Positions 28,383 through 35,719 of a stretch of 35,719 bases of DNA are shown here, piece by piece. A program made the translations under genes and the position numbers. Within the stretch, counting starts at the first letter, position 1. Every line of letters starts with the position of its first letter. The DNA comes from Helicobacter sp. 13S00482-2 (GTDB taxonomy: Bacteria; Campylobacterota; Campylobacteria; Campylobacterales; Helicobacteraceae): positions 1 to 35,719 of the forward strand of contig NZ_MLAT01000014.1 of assembly GCF_002272795.1 (NCBI RefSeq), written 5' to 3'. The notes below the pieces were generated by a model. It was not told the origin of the DNA, did not search any database, and saw only the letters and a program-made list of their open reading frames with translations.

Positions 28383-30668
28383 TTACAGTTTTACAAGCTT
28401 AGCCCCAAAACCTCCCATTTGTATTGGAGCATCAGAAAAGGCCACAACTTTTGGATGAGAGGAGAGAAACTCTTTGACGCTAAAAGATAGCTTACCTGTT
28501 CCTATTCCATGATAGATAAGCACCTCATCAAATCCTGCTATAAGAGCATCAGAAAGAAATTTATCAAGCTTATCAATCGCTTCTTCACTTCTTAATCCGT
28601 GTAAATCTAAACTCACATTCACACTATTTCTTGTATTTTTATCCATATTGAGTTCGATTTTTTGCTTTTTATCTTGTTTGAGTACTTGAGATTGTTGGAT
28701 AGGTTTATAAAAATTAGACCTAGAGGATTTGAGTTTTTCAGGAGTGGTTTTTAGTTTTATCCCCCCATCTAGTTCAATAAGCAACAATTCATTATTTTTA
28801 CCTGTTTTTGCTAAAACTATCCCTTCTTGTGATCCATATCTGACATGATCTCCAGCTTTGAATTGTTTTTGACTCTTAAAGTGTTCTGATGAAGTGATTT
28901 GTTTGAAGGCATTTAAGATCTTATTCGCATTGTTGATAGATCGATGCATATCGCTAGTTTCTTTGTTTTTAATGCCTACTTTGATTTCATTCAATGCTTG
29001 ATTATAGGTCATTTCAAGCTCAAATTTTTCTTTAGCATAACGCATTTTCAAACTCTCTATGACATCTTGTTGTTCTTGTTTTTTTCTTTCATATTCTTTT
29101 ATCTTCAGATCTAAAATTGAAGATTTCTTTGCTAACTCAATTTCTAGTGCAGCAGATTTTTCTATCAACTCATTGAGTTTTTCCTTGTCCTCTCCATAAA
29201 TTTTTTTTGCCTTATGTATAAGATCTGAAGGAATTCCATATCGTTTAGCGCTTTCAAAAGCATAGCTTTTGCCGATACTTCCGTGCAAAAAACCATATGT
29301 AGGAACTTGCAATACTTCATCAAAAATGGCCGCACACATCTGTATCCTACTATCATTTGCCATCAATGCTGCGAGTCGTTTATGATGTGTAGTGATGATG
29401 ATTTTGGCATTTTTATCTAGCAAATGTTCTAATAATACCTTATAAAGACTGGAGGCCTCATCAGCATCTGTTCCTAATTCAATCTCATCTACAGCAATGA
29501 TAAGATCTTGCGTGTTTAAAATCTGTGAAAAATTTAGCATACGCCCTGCGAACGTTGAAATATCATTTTTGCTATTTTGAGGATCAGCGATGATAGCTTG
29601 AAGATTTTTAAAATTAGGAATCCTAGAAGCATAAGCATTGATTTTCATTGGCAATAAATGCTTGGCTAAAAAAACACTGCTTAAAATCGATTTTAAAAGC
29701 ATTGTTTTCCCTCCTGCATTCACGCCTGTAATCATTAATAATTGTGATGCAAACTCAATATTAATAGGCTTTGGTTGCTTTAAGGCTGGATGAATAAAAT
29801 CCTTTAAAACAATTGTTTTATCAGTGGTTTTATGTGTTACAAATTCAAGATTATAGGCTTTAGCAAAATTGATTCTAGCTTGAAGATGATCAAATTTATC
29901 AAACTCTTTATTGATAAAATTGAGGAATAAAATATGTTTCCCTAATGTTGAAGAAATTTTTTTACAAATCTCATATAAACATATTTGAAGCTCTTGCTCT
30001 AATTCTGAAATTTTTTGATGGACATTATGAATCTCAGTAGGCAATAGATAAAAAAACCCACTTTGAGAACGTGAAATGATGATGCCTTTAATGGCTATAT
30101 TAAAGCCAGATTTGAGTAATAATGTTTCATTTCCATTGATATAGTGAATCTGCCTATCAACAAGATAAGGAGTTAATTTATTTGAAAGAAGAATCTCGCC
30201 TAAAATCTTTGAAATCTGAGTTTTTTGTCTTGAAATAGACAATAGGAGGCTATCATACTCTTCATAAATACCATTTTTTATTTGAGCACTAACATCAAAA
30301 ATATTTATCAACTCTTTTAATTCTTGTGGAATATTAATGTTTTGCAAGTATTTATAAAATAATCTATCTTCGCTGATGCTGTTTAGGGACTTCAGGTAGC
30401 TAAAGTATCTGATGATTTTGATAAATTCAAAAATCTCTTCGAGTTTTAACGTGCCAATTTTTTTTAGATGCAAGATAGAATTCTCTAGCTTTTTTACCTT
30501 TGGAGGTGGCGTAAATACAATATTTTCTAACTCCTTGATAAAAGGCACCAAACCAGCTTTATCACCTTGCAAATAAATAGGCTTGGGACGTGCAAAAAAC
30601 GCTTCAAAAGAACTTATAAAATCCTCAAGATCTAATTTTTTGACTATCTCCTCATAACTCTCTTGCAT
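28383..30668 (-). CDS. mutS2: MutS2 protein with C-terminal Smr nuclease domain
   Basis: About 761 residues. The MutS-type ATPase has Walker A TGVNAGGKTMLLK at about 315 and Walker B LIIAVDEIELGTD. A long coiled-coil clamp follows (about 500-570), then a C-terminal Smr domain starting LDLHGLRSEEAIDKL with HGIGTGKL. MutS2 limits recombination and acts in repair of oxidised DNA in Helicobacter. It lacks the mismatch-recognition N-terminus of MutS. ATG 30668 overlaps the previous stop (TGATG). Confidence 0.92.
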   Translation of the reverse strand: MQESYEEIVKKLDLEDFISSFEAFFARPKPIYLQGDKAGLVPFIKELENIVFTPPPKVKKLENSILHLKKIGTLKLEEIFEFIKIIRYFSYLKSLNSISEDRLFYKYLQNINIPQELKELINIFDVSAQIKNGIYEEYDSLLLSISRQKTQISKILGEILLSNKLTPYLVDRQIHYINGNETLLLKSGFNIAIKGIIISRSQSGFFYLLPTEIHNVHQKISELEQELQICLYEICKKISSTLGKHILFLNFINKEFDKFDHLQARINFAKAYNLEFVTHKTTDKTIVLKDFIHPALKQPKPINIEFASQLLMITGVNAGGKTMLLKSILSSVFLAKHLLPMKINAYASRIPNFKNLQAIIADPQNSKNDISTFAGRMLNFSQILNTQDLIIAVDEIELGTDADEASSLYKVLLEHLLDKNAKIIITTHHKRLAALMANDSRIQMCAAIFDEVLQVPTYGFLHGSIGKSYAFESAKRYGIPSDLIHKAKKIYGEDKEKLNELIEKSAALEIELAKKSSILDLKIKEYERKKQEQQDVIESLKMRYAKEKFELEMTYNQALNEIKVGIKNKETSDMHRSINNANKILNAFKQITSSEHFKSQKQFKAGDHVRYGSQEGIVLAKTGKNNELLLIELDGGIKLKTTPEKLKSSRSNFYKPIQQSQVLKQDKKQKIELNMDKNTRNSVNVSLDLHGLRSEEAIDKLDKFLSDALIAGFDEVLIYHGIGTGKLSFSVKEFLSSHPKVVAFSDAPIQMGGFGAKLVKL

Positions 30669-31081
30669 CAATCTCTCTGAAGCTCCTCTTGAAGAGTTCT
30701 ATTAGTGGATTCTTCATCTTCATCCCCCTGGGGAAGAATCTTACACTTATCTAGCGGAATGATGATGTTATTCATAGGGCCATTTTTCTTCCCAACAAAG
30801 CTCAACGTACCTGTAACAAGATTGAAATTTTCTTTATTCACGATCACATCATCACAATCAAGCGAACCACCTCTTAAAAAAGTCGCTTGAAGAATCATGT
30901 CATTTTTATCTGAGCGACTCTGAAAATAACTGTATATCAATATAAAAATCCCTAATACAACTAATCCTGAAATGCCTATCAGTTTTTGTTTAGGAGTGAT
31001 GACTCCAAAATCCCTGAGCACAAAATACAAAATCACAAGTGTGAGAAACAATACTAAAAAAATTCCAAACAATGCAGACAT
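30668..31081 (-). CDS. Conserved small membrane protein between murC and mutS2
   Basis: A 137-residue protein with two membrane segments (about residues 4-22 and 33-51) followed by a soluble acidic domain, ending QEELQRD. Function unknown. It overlaps murC by one base and mutS2 by a TGATG junction, so the three form one translation unit. This order is also known to me from H. pylori. Confidence 0.75.
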   Translation of the reverse strand: MSALFGIFLVLFLTLVILYFVLRDFGVITPKQKLIGISGLVVLGIFILIYSYFQSRSDKNDMILQATFLRGGSLDCDDVIVNKENFNLVTGTLSFVGKKNGPMNNIIIPLDKCKILPQGDEDEESTNRTLQEELQRD

Positions 31082-32409
31082 TATTTTATCCCCCTTAATT
31101 GATAAGTTATATCACCTGCTCCAAGCCCAACGACAATGCCTTCCTGAATTTTAATAACCTCATCACCCCTAAAAAATTCAATACTCGTGCCATTTTTCTT
31201 GATTCTATCTGTAAAAATAGGCTGATGATGTGCAAAAAGTTGATTCATATCAATGGGGGTGGGATTCTCTCCCGCCCTCCAAACAGGCAATATGATAAGT
31301 TCATCACAATGCTGGTTGAAACATTCTTGAAAACCTTCGAGATTATCAAGCAGTCTTGAGTATTTATGTGGTTGCCAAATCGCCACGATTTTATCTTTAC
31401 CTTTTAAGGTGGCATATGTCTTGACAGAATTCAATGTAGCGACAATCTCTGTGGGATGATGAGCGTAATCATCAATAATAATTAAGTCGCCTTTTTGAAT
31501 AATATCAAAACGTTTCTTGATGCCTTTGAAGTTTCTAAGATTTTCTCTAATGGTTTGCAAGTCCATCTCATCTATTGCTGCCAAAATAGCCAAAGAGGCA
31601 TTACAAGCAGTATGCTCCCCAAATCCCCAAACCTCAAATTCTCCCAAATTTGAAAGCTCAAAACGAGTATAAGGCTCATCATCTTTGAGAATATAGCTGA
31701 TGTTTTTAATATCTTTAGAAGGGGAAAGTTTTCTAGCCTTAATATCTAATGTCCCAAGAAATGGATCTTCAGTGTTGATGCAGCACCTACTTGCAGAACC
31801 CAAAAAATCTCTATAAGCATCATAAAAAATCTCCAAATTATGATCATAACTCTCCATATGTTCTGGCTCAGCATTAGTAACAATAGCACAGTAAGGATTT
31901 GAATTCAAAAAACTCCTATCAGATTCATCAGCCTCAAAAACAATGCTCTCACTTTGTATCTCTCGCACATTTGAACCATATTCCTTTGTATCTGCTCCAA
32001 TAATCGCACCAAAATCTCTAAATATAGCACTTAGCATCGCACTTGTGGTGCTTTTGCCATGAGCACCACAGATACTAAAAACTCGTTTATTGCACAAGAT
32101 GAACTCCAAAGCTTCTTTTCTTGAAAACACAGGAATATTTTTGTTTTTTGCCTCAATAATTTCAGGATTGTCTTCCTTAATAATAGCTGAATGTATCACA
32201 AGATCTTGATCATTGATAGCATTTTTACTATGCGGGATAGTTATAGGCACATCTATGGATCGTAAATAACTTATCGCACTTCCTTCAGCAATATCAGAAC
32301 CGCTAATTTGTGCCCCTTGTGCTTTGAGATATTTCGCAAGTCCTGAGATACCAATTCCCCCAATACCTATAAAGTGAATTTTCAATTTAGAAATATCTTT
32401 TTTAAGCAT
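31081..32409 (-). CDS. murC: UDP-N-acetylmuramate-L-alanine ligase
   Basis: About 442 residues. It adds the first amino acid of the peptidoglycan stem. [18 protein letters not shown] is the N-terminal nucleotide-binding loop, [12 protein letters not shown] the ATP loop, and [10 protein letters not shown] the C-terminal Mur motif. ATG 32409 is favoured by AAAGGG five bases upstream. It overlaps the aminotransferase gene by eight bases. Confidence 0.93.
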   Translation of the reverse strand: MLKKDISKLKIHFIGIGGIGISGLAKYLKAQGAQISGSDIAEGSAISYLRSIDVPITIPHSKNAINDQDLVIHSAIIKEDNPEIIEAKNKNIPVFSRKEALEFILCNKRVFSICGAHGKSTTSAMLSAIFRDFGAIIGADTKEYGSNVREIQSESIVFEADESDRSFLNSNPYCAIVTNAEPEHMESYDHNLEIFYDAYRDFLGSASRCCINTEDPFLGTLDIKARKLSPSKDIKNISYILKDDEPYTRFELSNLGEFEVWGFGEHTACNASLAILAAIDEMDLQTIRENLRNFKGIKKRFDIIQKGDLIIIDDYAHHPTEIVATLNSVKTYATLKGKDKIVAIWQPHKYSRLLDNLEGFQECFNQHCDELIILPVWRAGENPTPIDMNQLFAHHQPIFTDRIKKNGTSIEFFRGDEVIKIQEGIVVGLGAGDITYQLRGIK

Positions 32410-33547
32410 CAAAACCCTTTTTTAAATAATCACACAAAAAATCACTCAAAATCACTAGAGAGTCTCTAATAATTTCCTCTTCATACACAAGAGCGATTCG
32501 CACATATTCTCTGCCTATGCCTCCCCTACCCAAGAACGATCCTGGCAAAACCAAAATGCCTTCTTGCTCATAAAGCTTTTTTGTAAAATCAATATCATTA
32601 CCGACTTTTAGCCACATATAGAACGTATAAGGCTCTATGGTGGTATTTGGAAATAATTCCTGTGCTATTTGAAGATTTTTAACATATTTTTGCCGAATCT
32701 CTTCGCTCACTACCACATCTTCCCAAGCTTTGCTAGAAGCCCTCTGAATAGGATTAGGAATAGCACAACCTAGATAAGTTCGATACTTCTGATATTGTCC
32801 TAGTATGTTTTTATCTCCAGCAATAAAACCACTCCTAAGACCTGGTGCAGAGGAACGCTTAGAAATTGAATTCAAAGCTAAAATATTTTTAAATTCCTTG
32901 TTTCCTGCCTCTAAAGAGGCTTGCAAGATCCCAGCAGGAGGAGAAAACTGATAAATCTCGCTATAGCACTCATCATTAAGCAGTATAAAATCATCTTCTA
33001 ATGCCCATTTTACCCAGACTTTTAGCTCATCTAAGCTTAAGGTCGCCCCCGTTGGATTATTTGGGGAATTTAATATGACTAAATCAGCTTGTTTTCTCTG
33101 TTGTTGTGTTAAAAAAGGTTTAAAGTCATTGGATTCAGATAAATCCATATAAATCGTTTTTGCCCTACAAGCAACACTCGCTCCCTCATATATTTGATAA
33201 AATGGATTAGGATGAGCTATAACAGGGTGAACTTTATCAAAAAGTAAAAATTGTGGTAGATTGAATAACACTTCACGAGTTCCAAAAGTAGATATGAGCT
33301 CTGAAGATTCCAAAGAGACATCAAAACGATTTTTAACAAAATCTATTTGTGCTTTTTTGAGATACTCCTCACCCGAACTTTTAGGATAAAATCGAAGTTC
33401 GGGGGCATAATTTTTTAGTTCCTCTTGAATAAAATCAGGAGTTTGAAACTGTGGTTCGCCTATAGTAAGGATTATTTGCTTTTTTTTTGGAAGTATATCA
33501 GCTATCAATTCTCTTAATCTTTCAAATGGGTAAGGCTCAAAATTCAC
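32402..33547 (-). CDS. PLP-dependent aminotransferase, probable succinyldiaminopimelate transaminase
   Basis: A 381-residue fold type I class I/II aminotransferase. The PLP-lysine segment is [27 protein letters not shown] holds the cofactor-binding Asn, and [10 protein letters not shown] the Asp. The substrate is not certain from sequence; the place before murC fits a role in making diaminopimelate for peptidoglycan (DapC type). The start is GTG 33547 behind AAGGAG. Confidence 0.85.
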   Translation of the reverse strand: MNFEPYPFERLRELIADILPKKKQIILTIGEPQFQTPDFIQEELKNYAPELRFYPKSSGEEYLKKAQIDFVKNRFDVSLESSELISTFGTREVLFNLPQFLLFDKVHPVIAHPNPFYQIYEGASVACRAKTIYMDLSESNDFKPFLTQQQRKQADLVILNSPNNPTGATLSLDELKVWVKWALEDDFILLNDECYSEIYQFSPPAGILQASLEAGNKEFKNILALNSISKRSSAPGLRSGFIAGDKNILGQYQKYRTYLGCAIPNPIQRASSKAWEDVVVSEEIRQKYVKNLQIAQELFPNTTIEPYTFYMWLKVGNDIDFTKKLYEQEGILVLPGSFLGRGGIGREYVRIALVYEEEIIRDSLVILSDFLCDYLKKGFDA

Positions 33548-33631
33548 TTATTTTTCTCCTTAAAAGATCTACATTTTTGGAATCAAAAAGCTTATTGTAA
33601 TATAAAATTTTGCAATTTTTTGCTTTTGGTC

Positions 33632-33660
33632 TTGATTTTTTTTCAAATGGTTGCTAGAAT
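33632..33660 (+). promoter_or_regulatory. Promoter of the tRNA cluster
   Basis: TTGATT (33632-33637), a 17-bp spacer and TAGAAT (33655-33660), 20 bases before tRNA-Gly. The -35 box is clearer than elsewhere in the window, as expected for a stable-RNA promoter. Confidence 0.7.
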
Positions 33661-33679
33661 TATGCCCCTGATATATTTT

Positions 33680-33754
33680 GCGGGAATAGCTCAGTGGTAG
33701 AGCACAACCTTGCCAAGGTTGGGGCCGCGGGTTCGACCCCCGTTTCCCGCTCCA
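33680..33754 (+). tRNA. tRNA-Gly(GCC)
   Basis: A 75-base cloverleaf with encoded CCA. Acceptor GCGGGAA pairs with TTCCCGC; anticodon GCC in CCTTGCCAAGG. First in a four-tRNA cluster. Confidence 0.95.
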
Positions 33755-33836
33755 TACTTTAGCCTCATTTTATGACTTGCAACATCTTTGGTTATAGTTT
33801 TAAGTTATTTTTTGAGTTTATTTTTAGTGTTAGAAT

Positions 33837-33923
33837 GCCCGGGTGGTGGAATGGTAGACACAAGGGACTTAAAATCCCTCGGATATTGCTTCCGTGCCGG
33901 TTCAAGTCCGGCTCCGGGCACCA
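33837..33923 (+). tRNA. tRNA-Leu(UAA)
   Basis: An 87-base class II tRNA with a long variable arm and encoded CCA. Acceptor GCCCGGG pairs with TCCGGGC; anticodon loop CTTAAAA. Confidence 0.95.
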
Positions 33924-33933
33924 CCAAGATTAG

Positions 33934-34008
33934 GGCGACATAGCCAAGTGGTAAGGCATGGGCCTGCAAAGCCTTGATTCCTCGGTTCGAATCCGAGTGT
34001 CGCCTCCA
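33934..34008 (+). tRNA. tRNA-Cys(GCA)
   Basis: A 75-base cloverleaf with encoded CCA. Acceptor GGCGACA pairs with TGTCGCC; anticodon GCA in GCCTGCAAAGC. Confidence 0.95.
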
Positions 34009-34028
34009 AATTTTACAATGTTGTTTAT

Positions 34029-34116
34029 CGGGAGATGGCTGAGCGGTTGAAAGCGGCGGTCTTGAAAACCGTTGAGGGTAACACCTCCGGGGGTTCGAAT
34101 CCCTCTCTCCCGGCCA
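34029..34116 (+). tRNA. tRNA-Ser(UGA)
   Basis: An 88-base class II tRNA with encoded CCA. Acceptor CGGGAGA pairs with TCTCCCG; anticodon loop CTTGAAA. The right copy of the 445-bp inverted repeat begins at its CCA (34114), so this is a second apparent integration site. Confidence 0.95.
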
Positions 34117-34558
34117 CCGCATTTTACGCACTTTTCTTAAACTTTCATTTACTTTCATTTTAACTCCCAAACTTTCCTAAATACGAGATTTGTTTGATAT
34201 AATCATTTTCAATTGAACTCCTAAAATTTCATTTACTTTCATTTAATTTCATTAAAAAAAGGGGACAGATTGGGGACAGAAAAAAATATAAGTAGCTCAA
34301 AATATCAGGGCGTAAGATATAAAAAACTAAGTAATGGAGATATAGCCTATTATATTAGATTTACAAAAGACAATCAAAGGCAGGAGTTGAAAGTAGGGAC
34401 AAAATTTGAAGGTTGGACTGAAAAAATGGCGTACAACGAAAAAATAAAACGAGAGAATTCTGATGATCTCAAAAACAAACCTTTGAAATTCAAAGAAGTT
34501 GTTGATAGGTTTTTGGAACTCCAAAAGCTTCATTTAAAGAAAAAATCTTATTCAAACA
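34114..34558 (+). repeat. 445-bp inverted repeat, right copy (tRNA-Ser side)
   Basis: It matches 19703-20147 in reverse orientation, with mismatches at 34126, 34151 and 34152 only. It contains the presumed att arm, the ATGAAA/TTTCAT motifs and the first 96 integrase codons. Identity stops abruptly at 34558. Confidence 0.92.
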
Positions 34559-34578
34559 GGATTAAAAGAATTATTTAA
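34270..34578 (+). pseudogene. Truncated integrase copy
   Basis: The first 96 codons, from TTG 34270, are identical in protein sequence to the integrase at 18933-19991. After KKSYSN the frame runs into unrelated sequence, giving RIKRII and a stop. The arm-binding part and a little of the core-binding part remain; all catalytic residues are lost. If translated, it could bind arm sites and interfere with the intact integrase. Confidence 0.9.
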
Positions 34579-34630
34579 GGACAGAGATTTTAGTAGGAGT
34601 TGGATGCCCAAATGGGACAAAAATTGAGTG

Positions 34631-34846
34631 ATGAAAATGATGAAAAATACAAATAGCAAACAAATAGAAATAACACAAAAAGAATTGGTAAATAAAATGT
34701 GTGTTACACAAGCCACTATGTCTAGAGGGGCTAATGGACAATCCAATATGCCAAAATCTTCTATCAAGATGGTTGAATTACTAATAATAGAGCATAAATT
34801 CAATACAATCAAAAAGATGCTTTTAGGGCATAACCTTTTTGATTAA
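34631..34846 (+). CDS. Small helix-turn-helix protein, Cro/CI-like
   Basis: About 71 residues. ITQKELVNKMCVTQATMSRG followed by ANGQSNMPKSSIKMVELL has the layout of a Cro/CI-type helix-turn-helix. ATG 34631 is preferred over GTG 34628. It lies just after the truncated integrase and may be a leftover regulator of a second element. Another short peptide-like frame (GLKELFKDRDFSRSWMPKW) ends at 34627, in the junction sequence. Confidence 0.5.
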   Translation: MKMMKNTNSKQIEITQKELVNKMCVTQATMSRGANGQSNMPKSSIKMVELLIIEHKFNTIKKMLLGHNLFD

Positions 34847-34877
34847 TTAGAGATTTTTTACACATAAAGAATTAGGT

Positions 34878-35033
34878 ATGACTTATAAAGAGCTAGAGGT
34901 TAGCGAAAGTGCTAGTAATTAGAGTGCCACAACAGGGAAAATTAGCAAACCCATTGAGAAGGCTATAGATCTTTATTTGGAGACCTTAGAGCTTAATAGT
35001 TTTTATAAGATAAGTATTTCAAAGCAAATCTAG
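34878..35033 (+). pseudogene. Broken small DNA-binding protein
   Basis: The frame reads MTYKELEVSESASN, then TAG at 34920, then continues in frame as SATTGKISKPIEKAIDLYLE to a stop at 35031. The two parts together resemble one small helix-turn-helix protein with about six residues lost before SESASN. It shows decay of this island. Confidence 0.5.
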
Positions 35034-35624
35034 AACTATAAAATCTAATGATGATAGAAATTTCACAAAACAAACACTGAGACACAAATACCCTCACACT
35101 CATCGCACTAGTTGATTGATAAGATACATCAAAAACAACGCAAAGAAATAATAAGTACTCAAAAACAAGGATATTGCCTCCCAAAAACAAGGTCATCTAA
35201 GATCTATGAGATCTTAGAAAATTACAGATAAATAAAGCAATCAACTCACCATCTGAGCATCATGACATACAGATAAATCAAAGAAAGCATTCTGCTATAC
35301 GTTATAGAAATGCAAAAATCACAAAAAGTCATATAAACACAAACAACACGACCCCCTCCCTTTTTTCTTCATTGTGTTTTGTTGCATACAAAAAGAATAT
35401 ATATATATTCCACAAAAATAAAATCAAGAAGATAAGAAAACCATATAAACACAAAAAAAATGGCAAATCTAAAAAGAACTCTGAGAATATTATCTATAAA
35501 AACAAAAAGCATATGAATACTCAAAAGCCTAAAAACACACCTCATTTAACTTTAGAGCAATGATTAAAAAATCCTTAGCACTCTCATCAATCAGTCCTAT
35601 CAGATCGCACAGAATTACAGATGA
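35034..35624. other. AT-rich decayed region
   Basis: Nearly 600 bp very rich in A, with repeated ACACAAAA- and CATAAA-like words. The only longer frame (35372-35563) is Lys/Asn-rich and has no ribosome site or family likeness. I see no gene here. Just upstream of the final partial gene, the frame LINQSYQIAQNYR ending at 35624 could be the tail of a lost neighbour. Confidence 0.5.
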
Positions 35625-35719
35625 GTGAAGTTAAGAGATATCATAAAGATAATAGGTGGAGGAACTCCTCCATCAAATGTTAAGGAATATGATGACAATA
35701 GTGATATTTCTTGGATCAC
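35625..35719 (+). CDS. Start of a type I restriction specificity subunit (HsdS-like), partial
   Basis: A frame open to the window end from GTG 35625. KLRDIIKIIGGGTPPSNVKE is followed by DDNSDISWI. This matches the start of HsdS target-recognition domains (the VKLGDI...GGGTP...ISWIT pattern). There is an in-frame stop just before the GTG, and no strong ribosome site, so the true start is uncertain or the gene is broken here. The rest lies outside the window. Confidence 0.6.
   Translation, partial: MKLRDIIKIIGGGTPPSNVKEYDDNSDISWI

Noticed and set aside
33805-34170. Minus-strand 121-aa frame over the tRNA cluster
   Set aside because: It is the complement of four tRNA genes, a common false prediction.
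35372-35563. Lys/Asn-rich 63-aa frame
   Set aside because: Low complexity in A-rich DNA, no ribosome site; the final HLTLEQ recalls IS30-type transposases, but the following frames do not continue the match.

Overview
The window comes from a low-GC epsilonproteobacterium, most likely a Helicobacter. The chromosomal part (20145-34116) carries a Helicobacter-type outer membrane protein, the order mutS2 / small membrane protein / murC / aminotransferase, and the order gap / pgi / pgk / corA / terC. These orders match what I remember of Helicobacter genomes; no search was run.

Positions 1-20147 are a prophage whose left end lies outside the window. Almost all its genes are on the minus strand and encode a P2-like contractile tail: spike gpV, gp25-like wedge, gpX, gpD, gpJ, gpI, tail fibre, an RCC1-repeat tail protein, a tail fibre assembly-like protein, holin, GH24 endolysin, an overlapping Rz/Rz1 pair, tube, sheath and tail chaperone. 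Of the head only a small terminase, a gpW-like joining protein and an internally shortened portal are seen. No large terminase, protease or major capsid gene is present. The element is therefore a decayed prophage or a tailocin-like remnant, unless head genes lie to the left. A Rha-KilAC regulator and a class II Fic protein sit inside it, and a tyrosine integrase ends it beside tRNA-Arg(CCU).

The most unusual content is three paralogous plus-strand modules (about 1045-1377, 3654-3960 and 9052-9330) embedded antisense in the late region. Each has an extended -10 promoter, a structured leader, an intrinsic terminator with nine Ts, a 28-29 aa hydrophobic peptide gene and a downstream terminator. 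In each module one leader arm is complementary to the peptide's Shine-Dalgarno region and another to a site just after the stop codon. The arms differ in sequence among the modules but the pairing is kept, so the RNA fold looks selected. The design resembles type I toxin-antitoxin systems (AapA or TisB type) but has an internal terminator.

Positions 20145-34116 are ordinary chromosome: tRNA-Arg, HU, a glycolytic cluster, corA and terC, an outer membrane protein, a PEBP-like protein, a DUF411 protein, mutS2, murC, an aminotransferase and a tRNA Gly-Leu-Cys-Ser cluster. The 14 kb is flanked by 445-bp inverted repeats that begin at the CCA ends of tRNA-Arg and tRNA-Ser and contain the integrase start. 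The right-hand copy is a truncated integrase. After it (34559-35719) comes a decayed AT-rich island with helix-turn-helix remnants and the start of a type I restriction specificity subunit running off the window.
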